This document shows, piece by piece, positions 1 to 8,600 of a DNA stretch of 42,192 nucleotides. Position 1 is the stretch's first letter. Each line of letters begins with the position of its first letter. Location: contig DATFXR010000766.1 in NCBI GenBank assembly GCA_035315685.1, positions 1 to 42,192 on the forward strand. Reading direction: 5' to 3'. The notes under the pieces were generated by a model. That model was not told the origin of the DNA. It ran no database searches and saw nothing but the letters and a program-made list of their open reading frames with translations. The position numbers were made by a program, and so were the translations under genes. Origin of the DNA: QHWK01 sp035315685. Its GTDB lineage: Bacteria > Acidobacteriota > Vicinamibacteria > Vicinamibacterales > CAVVIG01.

Positions 1-5
1 GCGGG

Positions 6-23
6 CTCTGCGTTCTCTGCGGT
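6..23. repeat. Intergenic 'ctctgcg' repeat fragment
   Basis: An 18-base run at the window edge matches, apart from one base, the motif inside the inverted repeat at 12965-13043 (13009-13025). It lies just upstream of the first gene and looks like one arm of the same intergenic repeat family, the other arm being outside the window. Confidence 0.5.
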
Positions 24-47
24 TGCTTTCACGCAGGGGTCAGTCGC

Positions 48-1373
48 ATGCCAGGAGGATTCAGGGGCGAAGCGTCCGTGAAGTACCATCGACACGTGGG
101 CAGAACGCCGGTCCTGCGCGTGGCCGCCCTTGTCGTCGCCACCGGCGCGGTCACCGGCCTCTTCGCGCAGCGGCGTGACGCGTTCTCCGCGTCGCGCGAG
201 CACCCGGCGATTGCCTACGGCGCACGCGAGGGCAGCAATCCCGTCCGCCGGCTGAACGACGCGCTCGTGGCCGGGGAGGCGCGCCTCGAGTTCGACGGCG
301 ACAAGGGCCGCGGCTATCTGACGGCGGTCCTCGACGCGCTGCGTGTCGGCGCCGAGTCGCAGGTGCTGGTCTTCTCCGAGACCAGCAATCAGGCGACCCG
401 CATCAACCCCGCGCACCCACGCGCGATCTACTTCAACGATCGCGTCGCTGTGGGCTGGGTCCCTGGCACCGAGATCCTCGAGCTGGCCACGCAGGACGCG
501 GAGCAGGGTGTCGTCTTCTACACCCTCGCCCAGAAAGCCGACGCCGCGCCGCGCTTCACGCATCGAACCGACTGCCTGTTGTGCCATCTCACCTGGGATA
601 CGCTCGCTGTTCCGGGCTTCACGACGATCAGCACCTTCCCGATGTCCGACGATCCGAACGCGTATGCCGACGGCGTGGTCGTGGATCACCGCACGCCGAT
701 CGCCGACCGGTGGGGCGGCTGGTACGTCACCGGCCGCCTCGTGCCGTCGCGTCACATGGGCAATGTGCCGGTGATCAGGCCGGCGGCGACGCTGTCGAAG
801 ACGCGGCTGCCGGCGCCGAAGCTCGAATCGGTGGCGCCCCTGCTCGAGTCGCCGGACGTGTATCCGTCGCGGCACAGCGACATCGCCGCGCTGATGGTGC
901 TGAATCACCAGACGCAGGCGACGAACCTGCTGACGTGGGTCGGTTGGGAGACGCGCGTCGCGCTTGCGGACAAGACGCAGTTCGATCGGGTCGATGAAGC
1001 GATTCGGGAGCTGGTCGACTACTTCTTGTTCGTCGACGAGGCGCCGATCGGATCGCCGATGGCGGGTGCGTCGGGGTTTGCCGAGCGGTTCGCCGGGCTC
1101 GGCCCGCGTGACGGCGCCGGGCGCTCGCTGCGGCAGCTCGATCTGATCACGCGGCTGATGCGCTATCCGTGCAGCTACATGATCTACAGCGAGGCGTTCG
1201 ACGCTCTGCCGTCGGTGGCGCGCGAGCGCATCTACGACCGCCTGTGGAAGGTCCTTTCGGGACAGGACCCCGACCGCCGATACGCCGGGCTGACGGCGGG
1301 CGACCGACGCGACGTGATTGAGATCCTGCGCGCCACACGGCCGGGGTTGCCGGAGTACTTTCAGCTGCGGTAG
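48..1373 (+). CDS. Secreted mono-heme c-type cytochrome-like protein
   Basis: A 441-residue protein with a basic N-terminus followed by a hydrophobic stretch at about residues 21-40 (VLRVAALVVATGAV), read as a signal peptide. One heme-c attachment motif, CLLCH, lies at residues 176-180, so it probably carries one covalent heme in the periplasm. The rest is not a standard small cytochrome fold that I recognise. His and Met residues after the motif could supply the distal ligand. An aggggt ribosome site lies 8 bases before the ATG at 48; an in-frame GTG at 78 is also preceded by an agggg and would give a shorter signal peptide. No maturation or redox-partner gene is beside it, so its electron-transfer partner is unknown. 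It could be a sensor or a peroxidase-like protein; specific function not recognised. Confidence 0.75.
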   Translation: MPGGFRGEASVKYHRHVGRTPVLRVAALVVATGAVTGLFAQRRDAFSASREHPAIAYGAREGSNPVRRLNDALVAGEARLEFDGDKGRGYLTAVLDALRVGAESQVLVFSETSNQATRINPAHPRAIYFNDRVAVGWVPGTEILELATQDAEQGVVFYTLAQKADAAPRFTHRTDCLLCHLTWDTLAVPGFTTISTFPMSDDPNAYADGVVVDHRTPIADRWGGWYVTGRLVPSRHMGNVPVIRPAATLSKTRLPAPKLESVAPLLESPDVYPSRHSDIAALMVLNHQTQATNLLTWVGWETRVALADKTQFDRVDEAIRELVDYFLFVDEAPIGSPMAGASGFAERFAGLGPRDGAGRSLRQLDLITRLMRYPCSYMIYSEAFDALPSVARERIYDRLWKVLSGQDPDRRYAGLTAGDRRDVIEILRATRPGLPEYFQLR

Positions 1374-1375
1374 CT

Positions 1376-1474
1376 GGGGACTGGAAGCTGGGGGCTGGCG
1401 GCTGGGGACTGGAAGCTGGGGTTGGGAAACCGACTCGGGTTCTTCCAGCTTCCAGCTCCCAGTCCCCAGCCCCT
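1376..1474. repeat. Long inverted repeat, 'ctggggactggaagc' family
   Basis: The left half repeats variants of gctggggactggaagctgg. The right half carries the complement, from about 1444 to 1473. The element directly follows the stop of the upstream gene and could fold into a long hairpin at the mRNA 3' end. A second copy of the family lies at 17893-17989. Confidence 0.75.
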
Positions 1475-1554
1475 TGCGATCTCTGCCAAAAGGCGTATTA
1501 TGAAACCCTTACCCGTGGTCGGCGTGGTCCTGATGATTCCCCGGAGGAGTCCAG

Positions 1555-1782
1555 ATGATTACGCTTGCTGAGCCCATCGACCTCGACACGTTGCGAATCA
1601 GGCACGAGTTCATCTCGTCACCTGCGCTCAGTGCCTCGGTAGAGAAAGTCGCCGCGCAGTTTCACATCGGCTCCCGCCACGCGCGCGTCGCGCTGGAGTC
1701 GCTTGCCGCCGAGGGGTTCCTGACCCGCACGCCGGACGGTCGCTACGTGCACGTCGCCGCCGCGGCGTCGAAGCAAGCCTGA
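1555..1782 (+). CDS. Small winged-helix DNA-binding-like protein
   Basis: A 75-residue protein with a strong ribosome site (ggaggag, 6 bases before the ATG). The sequence from about residue 27 reads as a helix-turn-helix with a wing: a helix around SVEKVAAQFHIGSRHARVAL, then LAAEGFLTRTPDGRYV, which resembles the recognition helix and beta wing of GntR-type domains. No ligand-binding domain follows. It may act as a free-standing regulator or as a small DNA-binding partner protein. It stands alone between an inverted repeat and pdxH, with its own leader of about 80 bases. A similar-sized protein of related flavour is at 12733-12957. Function beyond probable DNA binding is not established. Confidence 0.7.
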   Translation: MITLAEPIDLDTLRIRHEFISSPALSASVEKVAAQFHIGSRHARVALESLAAEGFLTRTPDGRYVHVAAAASKQA

Positions 1783-1889
1783 TCGCCCCGCCTCGCGCGC
1801 CTCATGTCACGCGTCAGGCTGTCGTTGCGGTGCGTCTGCGTGCGCCGCAGCCGTTGCGTCACGGCCTCCGATGACATACATCTAGAACG

Positions 1890-2471
1890 ATGACCGACGC
1901 GCCGGCCGATCCGATTGCCCATTTCTCGACGTTGTTCGAGCGTGCCGCCGAAACGTTGCTCGAGCCCGAAGCGATGGTGCTCTCGACGACGGATGCGGAC
2001 GGCCGCCCGTCCGGACGATACGTGTTGATGAAGAAGGCGGACGCGCGCGGCTTCGTGTTCTTCACGAACCTGGGGAGCCGCAAGGCGCGCGCGCTCGGGG
2101 CGAATCCGCTCGCCGCGCTGACGTTCTATTGGCCGCCGGACACCCAGGTGCGCATCGAAGGCGTGGTCGAGGGGGTCAGCGACGCGGAGGCCGACGAGTA
2201 TTTCGCGACCCGGCCGCGTGAGTTTCAGATTGGCGCGTGGGCGTCGGCGCAGAGCGACGCGCTCGAGTCACGCGCCGCGCTCGACGCGCGCGTACACGAC
2301 GCGGCGGCGAGGTTCGGCGAAGCGGCCATTGCGCGGCCGCCGTTCTGGAGCGGCTATCGTGTGGTGCCCGATCGGATCGAATTCTGGACCCGCGATCCGC
2401 ACCGCCTGCACGACCGCGTCCTGTACGAGCGGCGAGACGGCGGCTGGATCAGGTCGTTTCTGTTTCCGTAG
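1890..2471 (+). CDS. pdxH: Pyridoxamine/pyridoxine 5'-phosphate oxidase
   Basis: A 193-residue protein covering the full PNPOx length. It oxidises pyridoxamine or pyridoxine 5'-phosphate to pyridoxal 5'-phosphate with FMN in the cytoplasm (family knowledge). Visible family features are the FMN-binding region RYVLMKKADARGFVFFTN, then SRKARAL, the split-barrel core ALTFYWPPDTQVRIEG, and the C-terminal substrate-binding RLHDRVLYER near residues 171-180. The usual C-terminal 'RLxP' ending is SFLFP here, so the terminal Arg is replaced; the RLHDR Arg and His are kept. The ATG at 1890 has no clear ribosome site. Monocistronic: an HTH gene lies upstream and a convergent gene downstream across a repeat. 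Confidence 0.92.
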   Translation: MTDAPADPIAHFSTLFERAAETLLEPEAMVLSTTDADGRPSGRYVLMKKADARGFVFFTNLGSRKARALGANPLAALTFYWPPDTQVRIEGVVEGVSDAEADEYFATRPREFQIGAWASAQSDALESRAALDARVHDAAARFGEAAIARPPFWSGYRVVPDRIEFWTRDPHRLHDRVLYERRDGGWIRSFLFP

Positions 2472-2480
2472 CGCGAGAGT

Positions 2481-2551
2481 CACGGTCCGGCTGTAGCCGG
2501 ACACTACCGCGATCGCGCGCGAGGTCACGGTCCGGCTGAAGCCCGACACTA
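2481..2551. repeat. Two tandem 'cacggtccggct..agccggacacta' hairpins
   Basis: Copies at 2481-2506 and 2526-2551, 45 bases apart, each contain a self-complementary gtccggct/agccggac core; the second copy is slightly decayed. They sit between the 3' ends of pdxH (+) and the propeller fusion gene (-), so they may serve as a bidirectional terminator. The same family recurs at 17021-17073. Confidence 0.7.
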
Positions 2552-2618
2552 CGCGATCGTCGCGCGGGATCACGGCCCGACCTGCCTGGCCCACCCGACC
2601 TGCCTGACCTACCCGACC

Positions 2619-4364
2619 CTAGCGCACGATGATCGGCGACTGTGCATCGTGCATGAAGAGGCGCGAGCGCTCGGAGCCGTCCGTTCGCGCGACGTAGACG
2701 TCGGCGGATCCGAGGTGCGGCATCGCATAGAGGACGTGCTCGTTGTCGAGCCACTCGGCCTGGTCGTCCACGAACGTGGTCGCTGCCGTCGGCCGCTCCT
2801 GCAGTGTCGCGACGTCGAGCGCATAGTAGCGCCAGCCATCGGGCCGCGGGTCCACCTTCTTCTTGAACACGATCGTCCGGCCGTCGGGGGACAGGGACGG
2901 ACACTCGACGCCGTCGCGCAGCACCGTGAACTGGCGCTTCGCGATATCGCCGCGGACCAGATGCGCGACGCCGCCAGTGCGAAGCGTCGCATAGAACGTG
3001 TTGTGGTCGGGCGCGAAGGTCACACCCCAGTAGTTGAAGTCGGCGGCGTGAAAACGTTTGCCGTCGCGGAACGCGGTGAACCGTTCGAGGTCGGCGATCA
3101 CCTGTCCATCGCTCATGTCGATGAGGATCGTCTTGGTCGAAAATGTGGTGGCGGCGTAGCTGTGCTGCTGTCCAGGTCCTGAGAGGAACACGGTCGCCGC
3201 GCCGAGGCGGCCGTCTGCTGAGACGCGCGTGCGGCTGGGCGATCCGTCCAGCGGGATCGTCGCGAACGGCTTGAACTGCCTGTCGAACAGAATCGCGCGG
3301 TAGGTGTTCGTCACGCCGCGGTCCGCAGACAGGCAGATGCCGCGATCGGCCGCGAACGACACACGCTCGCACGAGAGAGCCGCCGTCGCGCGCGGTCCGT
3401 CGGCGGCGTCGAGCAGCGCAATCCCCAGCTTTCCGTAGTCGTCGTCGATGTGCGTGTGCCGGAAGAGCAGATGCGGCGGCGTGGAGAAGGCGAGGACGGC
3501 GCTGCCGTGCGCGGGAAGATTCGCTGCCGGTGCGGGAGTCGCGGCCGCCGCCGGCGTCGAAGCCAGCGACGCGCGGTAGACGACGAACACGCCTCCGGCG
3601 ATCGCGATCGCGGCCGGCACCGTCGCGTAGACGAGCACCCGTCTGAGCCGAGGCTGCAGCCACCTGACTCCTGCGGCCGCCGACGCGAGGACCAGCAGCG
3701 CCAGGTTCAGGCGCTGGCCGAACTCGCTGTCGGGTCCGTACGGCTCGGTGGCCGCATGGAGCGCGGCGCTCCATGGCAGGATACGCGCTTCAGCGGCCTC
3801 GTGTAACCCATAAAAGCCGACCTGCGCCGCGAAGCCGATCGCAAACGTCCGAATCGCGGCACGGACGCTGGCCGCGTCCACGCGACTGCCGATCGCCGCG
3901 CACGCCACGCTGGTCGCCAGGGCGGCAAGCGCGCCGGCGATCGTCAGCATGCCGGGACCGCCGGGCCGCACGTCGAACCCCGTCGCACTGAGGACGGTGA
4001 AGATTTCCATCGTCTGGCGGGTGATGATCATCGTCGTCGTCGCCGTGACGGTGAGACCGACGAGCGGACCCGACGTGACGCTCGCACGCGCAGCGTCAGG
4101 CCGATCTGTGAAAACGAGCGTGGCGAACCAGACGGCGAGCGCGAGGCTCATCGTCGCCAGCGCCGCTTCCCACTGGGCCTGCTGCTGCGCGCGCGCGAAG
4201 AGAAGGCCGGCGACGATCGTGGCCGGGACGGCGGCGGCGATCCCGTAGGTCACCGCCTTCACAAGCGAGACGCGTCCAGAGGTACGAAGCCAGAGGATGA
4301 GGACGGCGACCGGAACGAAGGCCTGGAGGCCCTGCGCGGCCGCCCGCGTAAACAGGTATGTCAT
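2619..4364 (-). CDS. FTR1-like membrane domain fused to a TolB/PD40-type beta-propeller
   Basis: A 581-residue two-part protein. Residues 1 to about 265 form roughly seven hydrophobic helices in the layout of FTR1/EfeU iron permeases. The paired REGLE signature is eroded: TM1 reads RAAAQGLQAF near residue 7 and the second site reads TRQTMEIF. After a linker of Ala/Pro repeats (about 275-290), the rest resembles a WD40/TolB propeller, with blades such as PSLSPDGRTIVF and a repeated tendency to end in Asp-Gly turns. Topology would put the propeller outside the cytoplasm. If the FTR1 assignment holds, iron transport is doubtful because the Glu pair is incomplete; a sensing or scaffolding role is possible. 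The start is the ATG at 4364. Downstream it converges on pdxH across the repeat at 2481-2551. Confidence 0.7.
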   Translation of the reverse strand: MTYLFTRAAAQGLQAFVPVAVLILWLRTSGRVSLVKAVTYGIAAAVPATIVAGLLFARAQQQAQWEAALATMSLALAVWFATLVFTDRPDAARASVTSGPLVGLTVTATTTMIITRQTMEIFTVLSATGFDVRPGGPGMLTIAGALAALATSVACAAIGSRVDAASVRAAIRTFAIGFAAQVGFYGLHEAAEARILPWSAALHAATEPYGPDSEFGQRLNLALLVLASAAAGVRWLQPRLRRVLVYATVPAAIAIAGGVFVVYRASLASTPAAAATPAPAANLPAHGSAVLAFSTPPHLLFRHTHIDDDYGKLGIALLDAADGPRATAALSCERVSFAADRGICLSADRGVTNTYRAILFDRQFKPFATIPLDGSPSRTRVSADGRLGAATVFLSGPGQQHSYAATTFSTKTILIDMSDGQVIADLERFTAFRDGKRFHAADFNYWGVTFAPDHNTFYATLRTGGVAHLVRGDIAKRQFTVLRDGVECPSLSPDGRTIVFKKKVDPRPDGWRYYALDVATLQERPTAATTFVDDQAEWLDNEHVLYAMPHLGSADVYVARTDGSERSRLFMHDAQSPIIVR

Positions 4365-4495
4365 TGCCGGGGATCAGAGCAAATCCGCGGCCCGCCAAAC
4401 CGGGCGATTTGGCGCTGTCGACGTCGAAAGTCTGCCGGACGCGGGATTTTTGTCCGCTTTGTCCGGCCCAGGGCCGACAAAAGTCGGCGGCGTAT

Positions 4496-4675
4496 CTAGC
4501 GCGGGCCGCCGTGCGCAGGCTGAATCGAGATCCAGACGCCGCCTTCGTCGTCGCAGCGAATCACCAGCGCCTCGTCACGCCGTGCAAGCGCAGGCACGAT
4601 GGTGTAGGTGAGACTTCCCTCGACTGCCCGAATCGTCGGCGCTGCGCCGGGTCGAAGATCGGCTTTTCGTCTCAT
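4496..4675 (-). CDS. Small hypothetical protein (59 aa)
   Basis: A 59-residue reading frame from ATG 4675 to TAG 4496, short enough to be skipped by common length cut-offs. It reads naturally for a small beta-rich protein: EGSLTYTIVPALARR, then DEALVIRCDDEGGVWISI. Overlapping frames on the + strand are Arg/Ser rich and look like shadows. There is no good ribosome site before the ATG. It lies between the NarL-type regulator (4949) and the FTR1-like gene (4364), all on the same strand. The rest of 4365-4948 holds only the inverted repeat at 4867-4938 and an imperfect gtccggccc/gggccgac dyad near 4459. No family recognised. Confidence 0.4.
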   Translation of the reverse strand: MRRKADLRPGAAPTIRAVEGSLTYTIVPALARRDEALVIRCDDEGGVWISIQPAHGGPR

Positions 4676-4866
4676 GCCGATCTAAGGGAGGCAACAACAG
4701 TACCAGTGACCGGCGTGAGGAAGAGAGAAGGAAGGCGGAAAAGAAAGACGACGGCCGGTAAAAGTCGAGACCGATTCAGATAATAATCTTCGGATTGGGT
4801 GACCGTGCGCGCCGAGGCCGGTGTGGCTGCCGGCGGCACTTGCAGGATGCTGAAAAACGGATCCTG

Positions 4867-4938
4867 GATGGCTGAGGGCTAATGGCTAATGGCGAGAGCA
4901 CGCGTATTTCAGCCATCAGCCATCAGCCCTTAGCCATC
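4867..4938. repeat. Inverted repeat, 'gatggctgagggctaatggct' family
   Basis: The left arm at 4867-4887 and right arm at 4918-4938 are complementary except for a few mismatches, with a loop of 30 bases. It lies 10 bases past the stop of the regulator that ends at 4949 on the - strand, so it would be transcribed as a 3' hairpin. This is a third repeat family, distinct in sequence from those at 1376, 2481 and 12965. Confidence 0.7.
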
Positions 4939-4948
4939 AGGCCGTCTG

Positions 4949-5590
4949 CTAGGTGTCGTCGAGCCAGCCGTTGATCACCGCGTAGCGGACGACGTCGGTG
5001 CGGCCGCGCAAACCCAGCTTGCGCATCGCGTTCGCTTTGTGGACTTCGACGGTCTTGACGCTGATGTTCAGCGTCGCGGCGATGTCCTTGTTGCTGTGAC
5101 CGGCGGCGATCAGGCGCAGGACTCCGACTTCGCGCTCCGTGGCCCGCGGCGTTGTCGCGCGCCGCCGCGGATCGTGCGAGACGTCGGCCGGCTGCAGCGC
5201 CGGATCGAAGTAGCGACCGCCTCCCGCCGCGATCCGAATCGCGTGCACGAGCTCGTGCGACGCGCTCTGCTTCAGCACGTACCCCGACGCGCCGGCCTCG
5301 ATCAGCTCCTGCACGTACGCATGGTCGTCGTGCCGCGTGAGCGCGACGATCGCCGCCAGCGTGCCCGACTTCTTCAGCGCACGCGCCGCGGACAGCCCGC
5401 TCTTCACCGGCATCGACAGATCGAGGACGATCACCTGGGGCTCGAGCGTGGCGGCGGCCCTGATGACGGCACTGCCGTCGCCGACCTCCGCGACGACCCG
5501 CATGTCGGGCTGCGCGTCGATGAGGAGCCGCAGCCCCTCACGCACGGTTTCGTGATCCTCGGCGAGGAGAACGCGAATCACTGTCGACAC
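4949..5590 (-). CDS. NarL/FixJ-type response regulator
   Basis: A 213-residue regulator: receiver domain at residues 5-120 with acidic pair AEDHE, phospho-acceptor Asp in VLDLSMP and Lys in YVLKQSA. A LuxR-type helix-turn-helix follows from about residue 147 (ATEREVGVLRLIAAGHSNKDIA, then SVKTVEVHKANAMRKL). It should bind DNA as a dimer when phosphorylated. The start lies 11 bases after the stop of the large CheB-CheR-kinase gene, whose HisKA_3/HATPase end is of the NarX type that pairs with NarL regulators, so they are very likely cognate. It shares strong similarity along its whole length with the regulator at 10696-11334, including the QSAS and SVKTVEVHKAN segments. Confidence 0.93.
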   Translation of the reverse strand: MSTVIRVLLAEDHETVREGLRLLIDAQPDMRVVAEVGDGSAVIRAAATLEPQVIVLDLSMPVKSGLSAARALKKSGTLAAIVALTRHDDHAYVQELIEAGASGYVLKQSASHELVHAIRIAAGGGRYFDPALQPADVSHDPRRRATTPRATEREVGVLRLIAAGHSNKDIAATLNISVKTVEVHKANAMRKLGLRGRTDVVRYAVINGWLDDT

Positions 5591-5601
5591 GTGAGTCTAG
5601 C

Positions 5602-8600
5602 TCACGCCCCCCCCGGGGCTTCGCCGCCGACCGCGCAGCGTACGAATACGGAGGTCCCCTTACCGACGGTCGACTCGATCTGAACGCTCGCCCCGACGAG
5701 CCCGGCCCGTTCCCGCATACCCACCACGCCGAGCCCGCCGCCGTTCTGGCCGGCCTCAGCGGCGTCGAAGCCGATCCCGTCGTCCTCGACGATGAGGACC
5801 ACGTGACCGTCGTTGGCGGCGAGCAGCACATCGACGCGGCTCGCGTGCGCGTGCTTGGCGACGTTGTTCAACGCCTCCTGGGCGATGCGGTAGAAGGCGA
5901 GCTCGGTGCCCGGCGCCAGCTGTCCGGATTCGAACCCACGCAGGTGAAATTCGGCCGGCACGCCGACGTGCAGGGACCACTCAGTGATGAACCGCGGCAG
6001 GGCGGCGACGAGGCCGAGCTCGTCGAGGGCAGCCGGCCGGAGCTCCCAGGCGAGGAAGTCGACGTCTTTGCCGATCTGTCGGGTCAGCGACAACGCTTCG
6101 TCGACGTCGCCGTTGCTCGACGGTGCGCCGCTCTTCGTGAGATGGCGTTCCAGCGCCAGCCGCAAAGCGGTGAGCTGCTGGCCGAGATGATCGTGCAGAT
6201 CGCCGGCGATGCGGCGGCGTTCCTCCTCCTGGGCGTCGACGACGCGGTGGAGCAGGTTGGTGACGATCTCCTTCGCCGCCGCGTGGCTCTTGGTCTCGCT
6301 TTCGAGCTCCGCGGTCCTGGTGCGGACGCGAACCTCGAGATCGGCGCGGGCGCGCTCGACCGCGTCCGCCGACTGGCGCTGCACCGTGAGATCGCGGGCG
6401 ATCTTCGCGAAGCCCATGCCACCGGCGCCGAGCCGCCGCATCACGCCGCTGCAGAAGAAGCGCGTCCCGTTCTTGCGGACGTGACTGCGTTCGTCGGCGG
6501 CGCGGCCGTTCCGGCGGGCCTCCTCCATCTCTCTCGCCGGCGCGCCGTACGCGCGATCCTCTGGTGTGAACAGGACCTCGACATTCGATCCGATGATCTC
6601 GTCGGCGGTATAGCCGAACATGCGCTCCGCGCCGGCGTTCCATGAATCGACGATACCCTCCTCGGTCACGGTGAAGATCGCGTAGTCGAGCGCGCTGTCG
6701 ATCAGCATGCGCAGACGCTCTTCGCTCTGGCGGACGCGGGTCTCGGCGCCGCGCCGCTGGGTGATGTCCTGGAAGGTGATCACCACGCCGTCGATGTGGT
6801 TGTCGGCGGTGCGGTAGGGCAGCAACCGCATCAGGTGCCAGAGGCGGTCGTCGGTCTGCACCTCGCGCTCGATCGTCTGCAGCCTGGCGAGGACCGCCTC
6901 GACGTCCTTGTAGATCCCGTCGTAGTGCAGTCGGCTGGTGATGTCGGTGAGCGGCCGCCCGGTGTCGGTCTCGAGCAGGTTGAAGATTGTGCGCGCACGA
7001 GGCGTCGAGAACTTCACGCGCATCGCGCGATCGAGAAAGATGGTGCCTATGTCGGTGGCGTTGATGAAGTTCTGGAAGTCGTTGTTGGTCAGCCCCAGCT
7101 CTTCGATCTTGATCTTGAGCTCCTGGTTCACGGTGGTCAGTTCTTCGTTGACCGACTGCAGTTCTTCCTTGCTGGTCTCGAGCTCCTCGGCGGCGGAACG
7201 GAGCTCTTCGTTCATCGCCTGCAGTTCTTCGTTCGCCGCCTTGGCTTCCTCGACCTGGGTCTCGTACTGCTCGATGGTCGTGCGCAACTGCGAGCGCACC
7301 CGTGCGAGCTCCTCTTCGAGCTGCACGGTGAGCGGCTCCGCCGGGCTGGTGAGCGTCACCGATGGTTCCGCCGGCTCGGCGATCAGGTTTCCCTCGGAGA
7401 ACATCACCAGAAAGAATCCGCGGGCCGGATCACCGTCGCGCAGCACCGGCCGTACCGTGATATCGATCCGGTGCTGCCCGTCCTCCAGCGGAACGAGCAC
7501 GTTGCGGACCTCGACAGTCGTGCGGTCTTTCGCGGCCTGGTGCAGGGCGGTCCGCAGATCGGGACGCATCTCCGCCCGGACCAGCGTCAGCAGGTCGCGC
7601 GACGGTTCGCCGCCGCGAATCTGGAGGAACCGGCCGGCGCGATCGGACATATGGACGACGTTGTGGTCCTCGGTGACGATCACCGACGGCGGCGCGTACT
7701 GCTCGAGCAGACGCTGATGGAGATCGGCTGGCGAGATTTTTTCGGGCGGGCGCTGTTCGGGCGAGCGGGCCGGCAGCTTCGGCACGGTGATCGGCGTGTC
7801 GATGTGCGGGATCGTCAGCCGGCTGGTGACCGTGCGGCTCTCGTAGACGTGTGCGTTGGCATCGATCCGCAGGAACAGGTCGTTGGTGCCATCCGGCGAT
7901 TCGGAGGTGCCGAGGAACAGATACCCGCCGGGCCGCAGCGCGAAATGGAACGTCTCGACGACGCGCTCCTGGACCGATCGGTTCAGATAAATCAGCAGGT
8001 TGCGGCACGAGATCAGATCGAGGTGCGAGAACGGCGGATCCTTCAGGAGGTTGTGGTGCGCGAAGAGGACGATTTCCCGCAGGTCCCGCTTGATCCGGTA
8101 GCCATCGGTCCCGCGGTGAAAGAAGCGCTGCAGCCGCTCCTCGGAGACGTCGGCGATCTCCGCCTCGCTGTAGAGACCCTCGCGCGCCGTGCTGATCGCG
8201 CGCTCGTCGAGATCGGTCGCGAACACCTGGATCGACGGCTGATCGAGCGCGATCGCCGCATATTCCGCCAGCAGCATCGCGATCGAATACGCTTCTTCGC
8301 CGGTCGCGCATCCCGGCACCCAGACGCGGATCTGGTCGGCGTTGGCCTTGTTCATGAACAGCCGGGGCACGATCCGCTGTTCGAGCGCCGACCACGCGAT
8401 CGGATCGCGGAAGAAGTTGGTGACGCTGATCAGGAGCTCCTTCATCAGCAGCACGGCTTCGTCGGGTGACTGGCGCATCAAGCGCGCGTAGTGGCCGATC
8501 GACGGCACGTTGCGCAGGGCCATCCGGCGCTCGATCCGCCGGTTGAGCGTGGCGCGCTTGTAGTTGGAGAAGTCGTGGCCGGTGCGCACCCGCAGCAGCG

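Noticed and set aside
4297..4783. Two + strand frames across the gap after the FTR1-like gene start
   Set aside because: Arg/Cys/Lys-rich, with no ribosome site or motif; one overlaps the divergent end of a real gene.
6796..8469. Frame of 557 residues opposite the CheB-CheR kinase
   Set aside because: Mirror of the Glu-rich coiled coil and CheR domain; no domain of its own.
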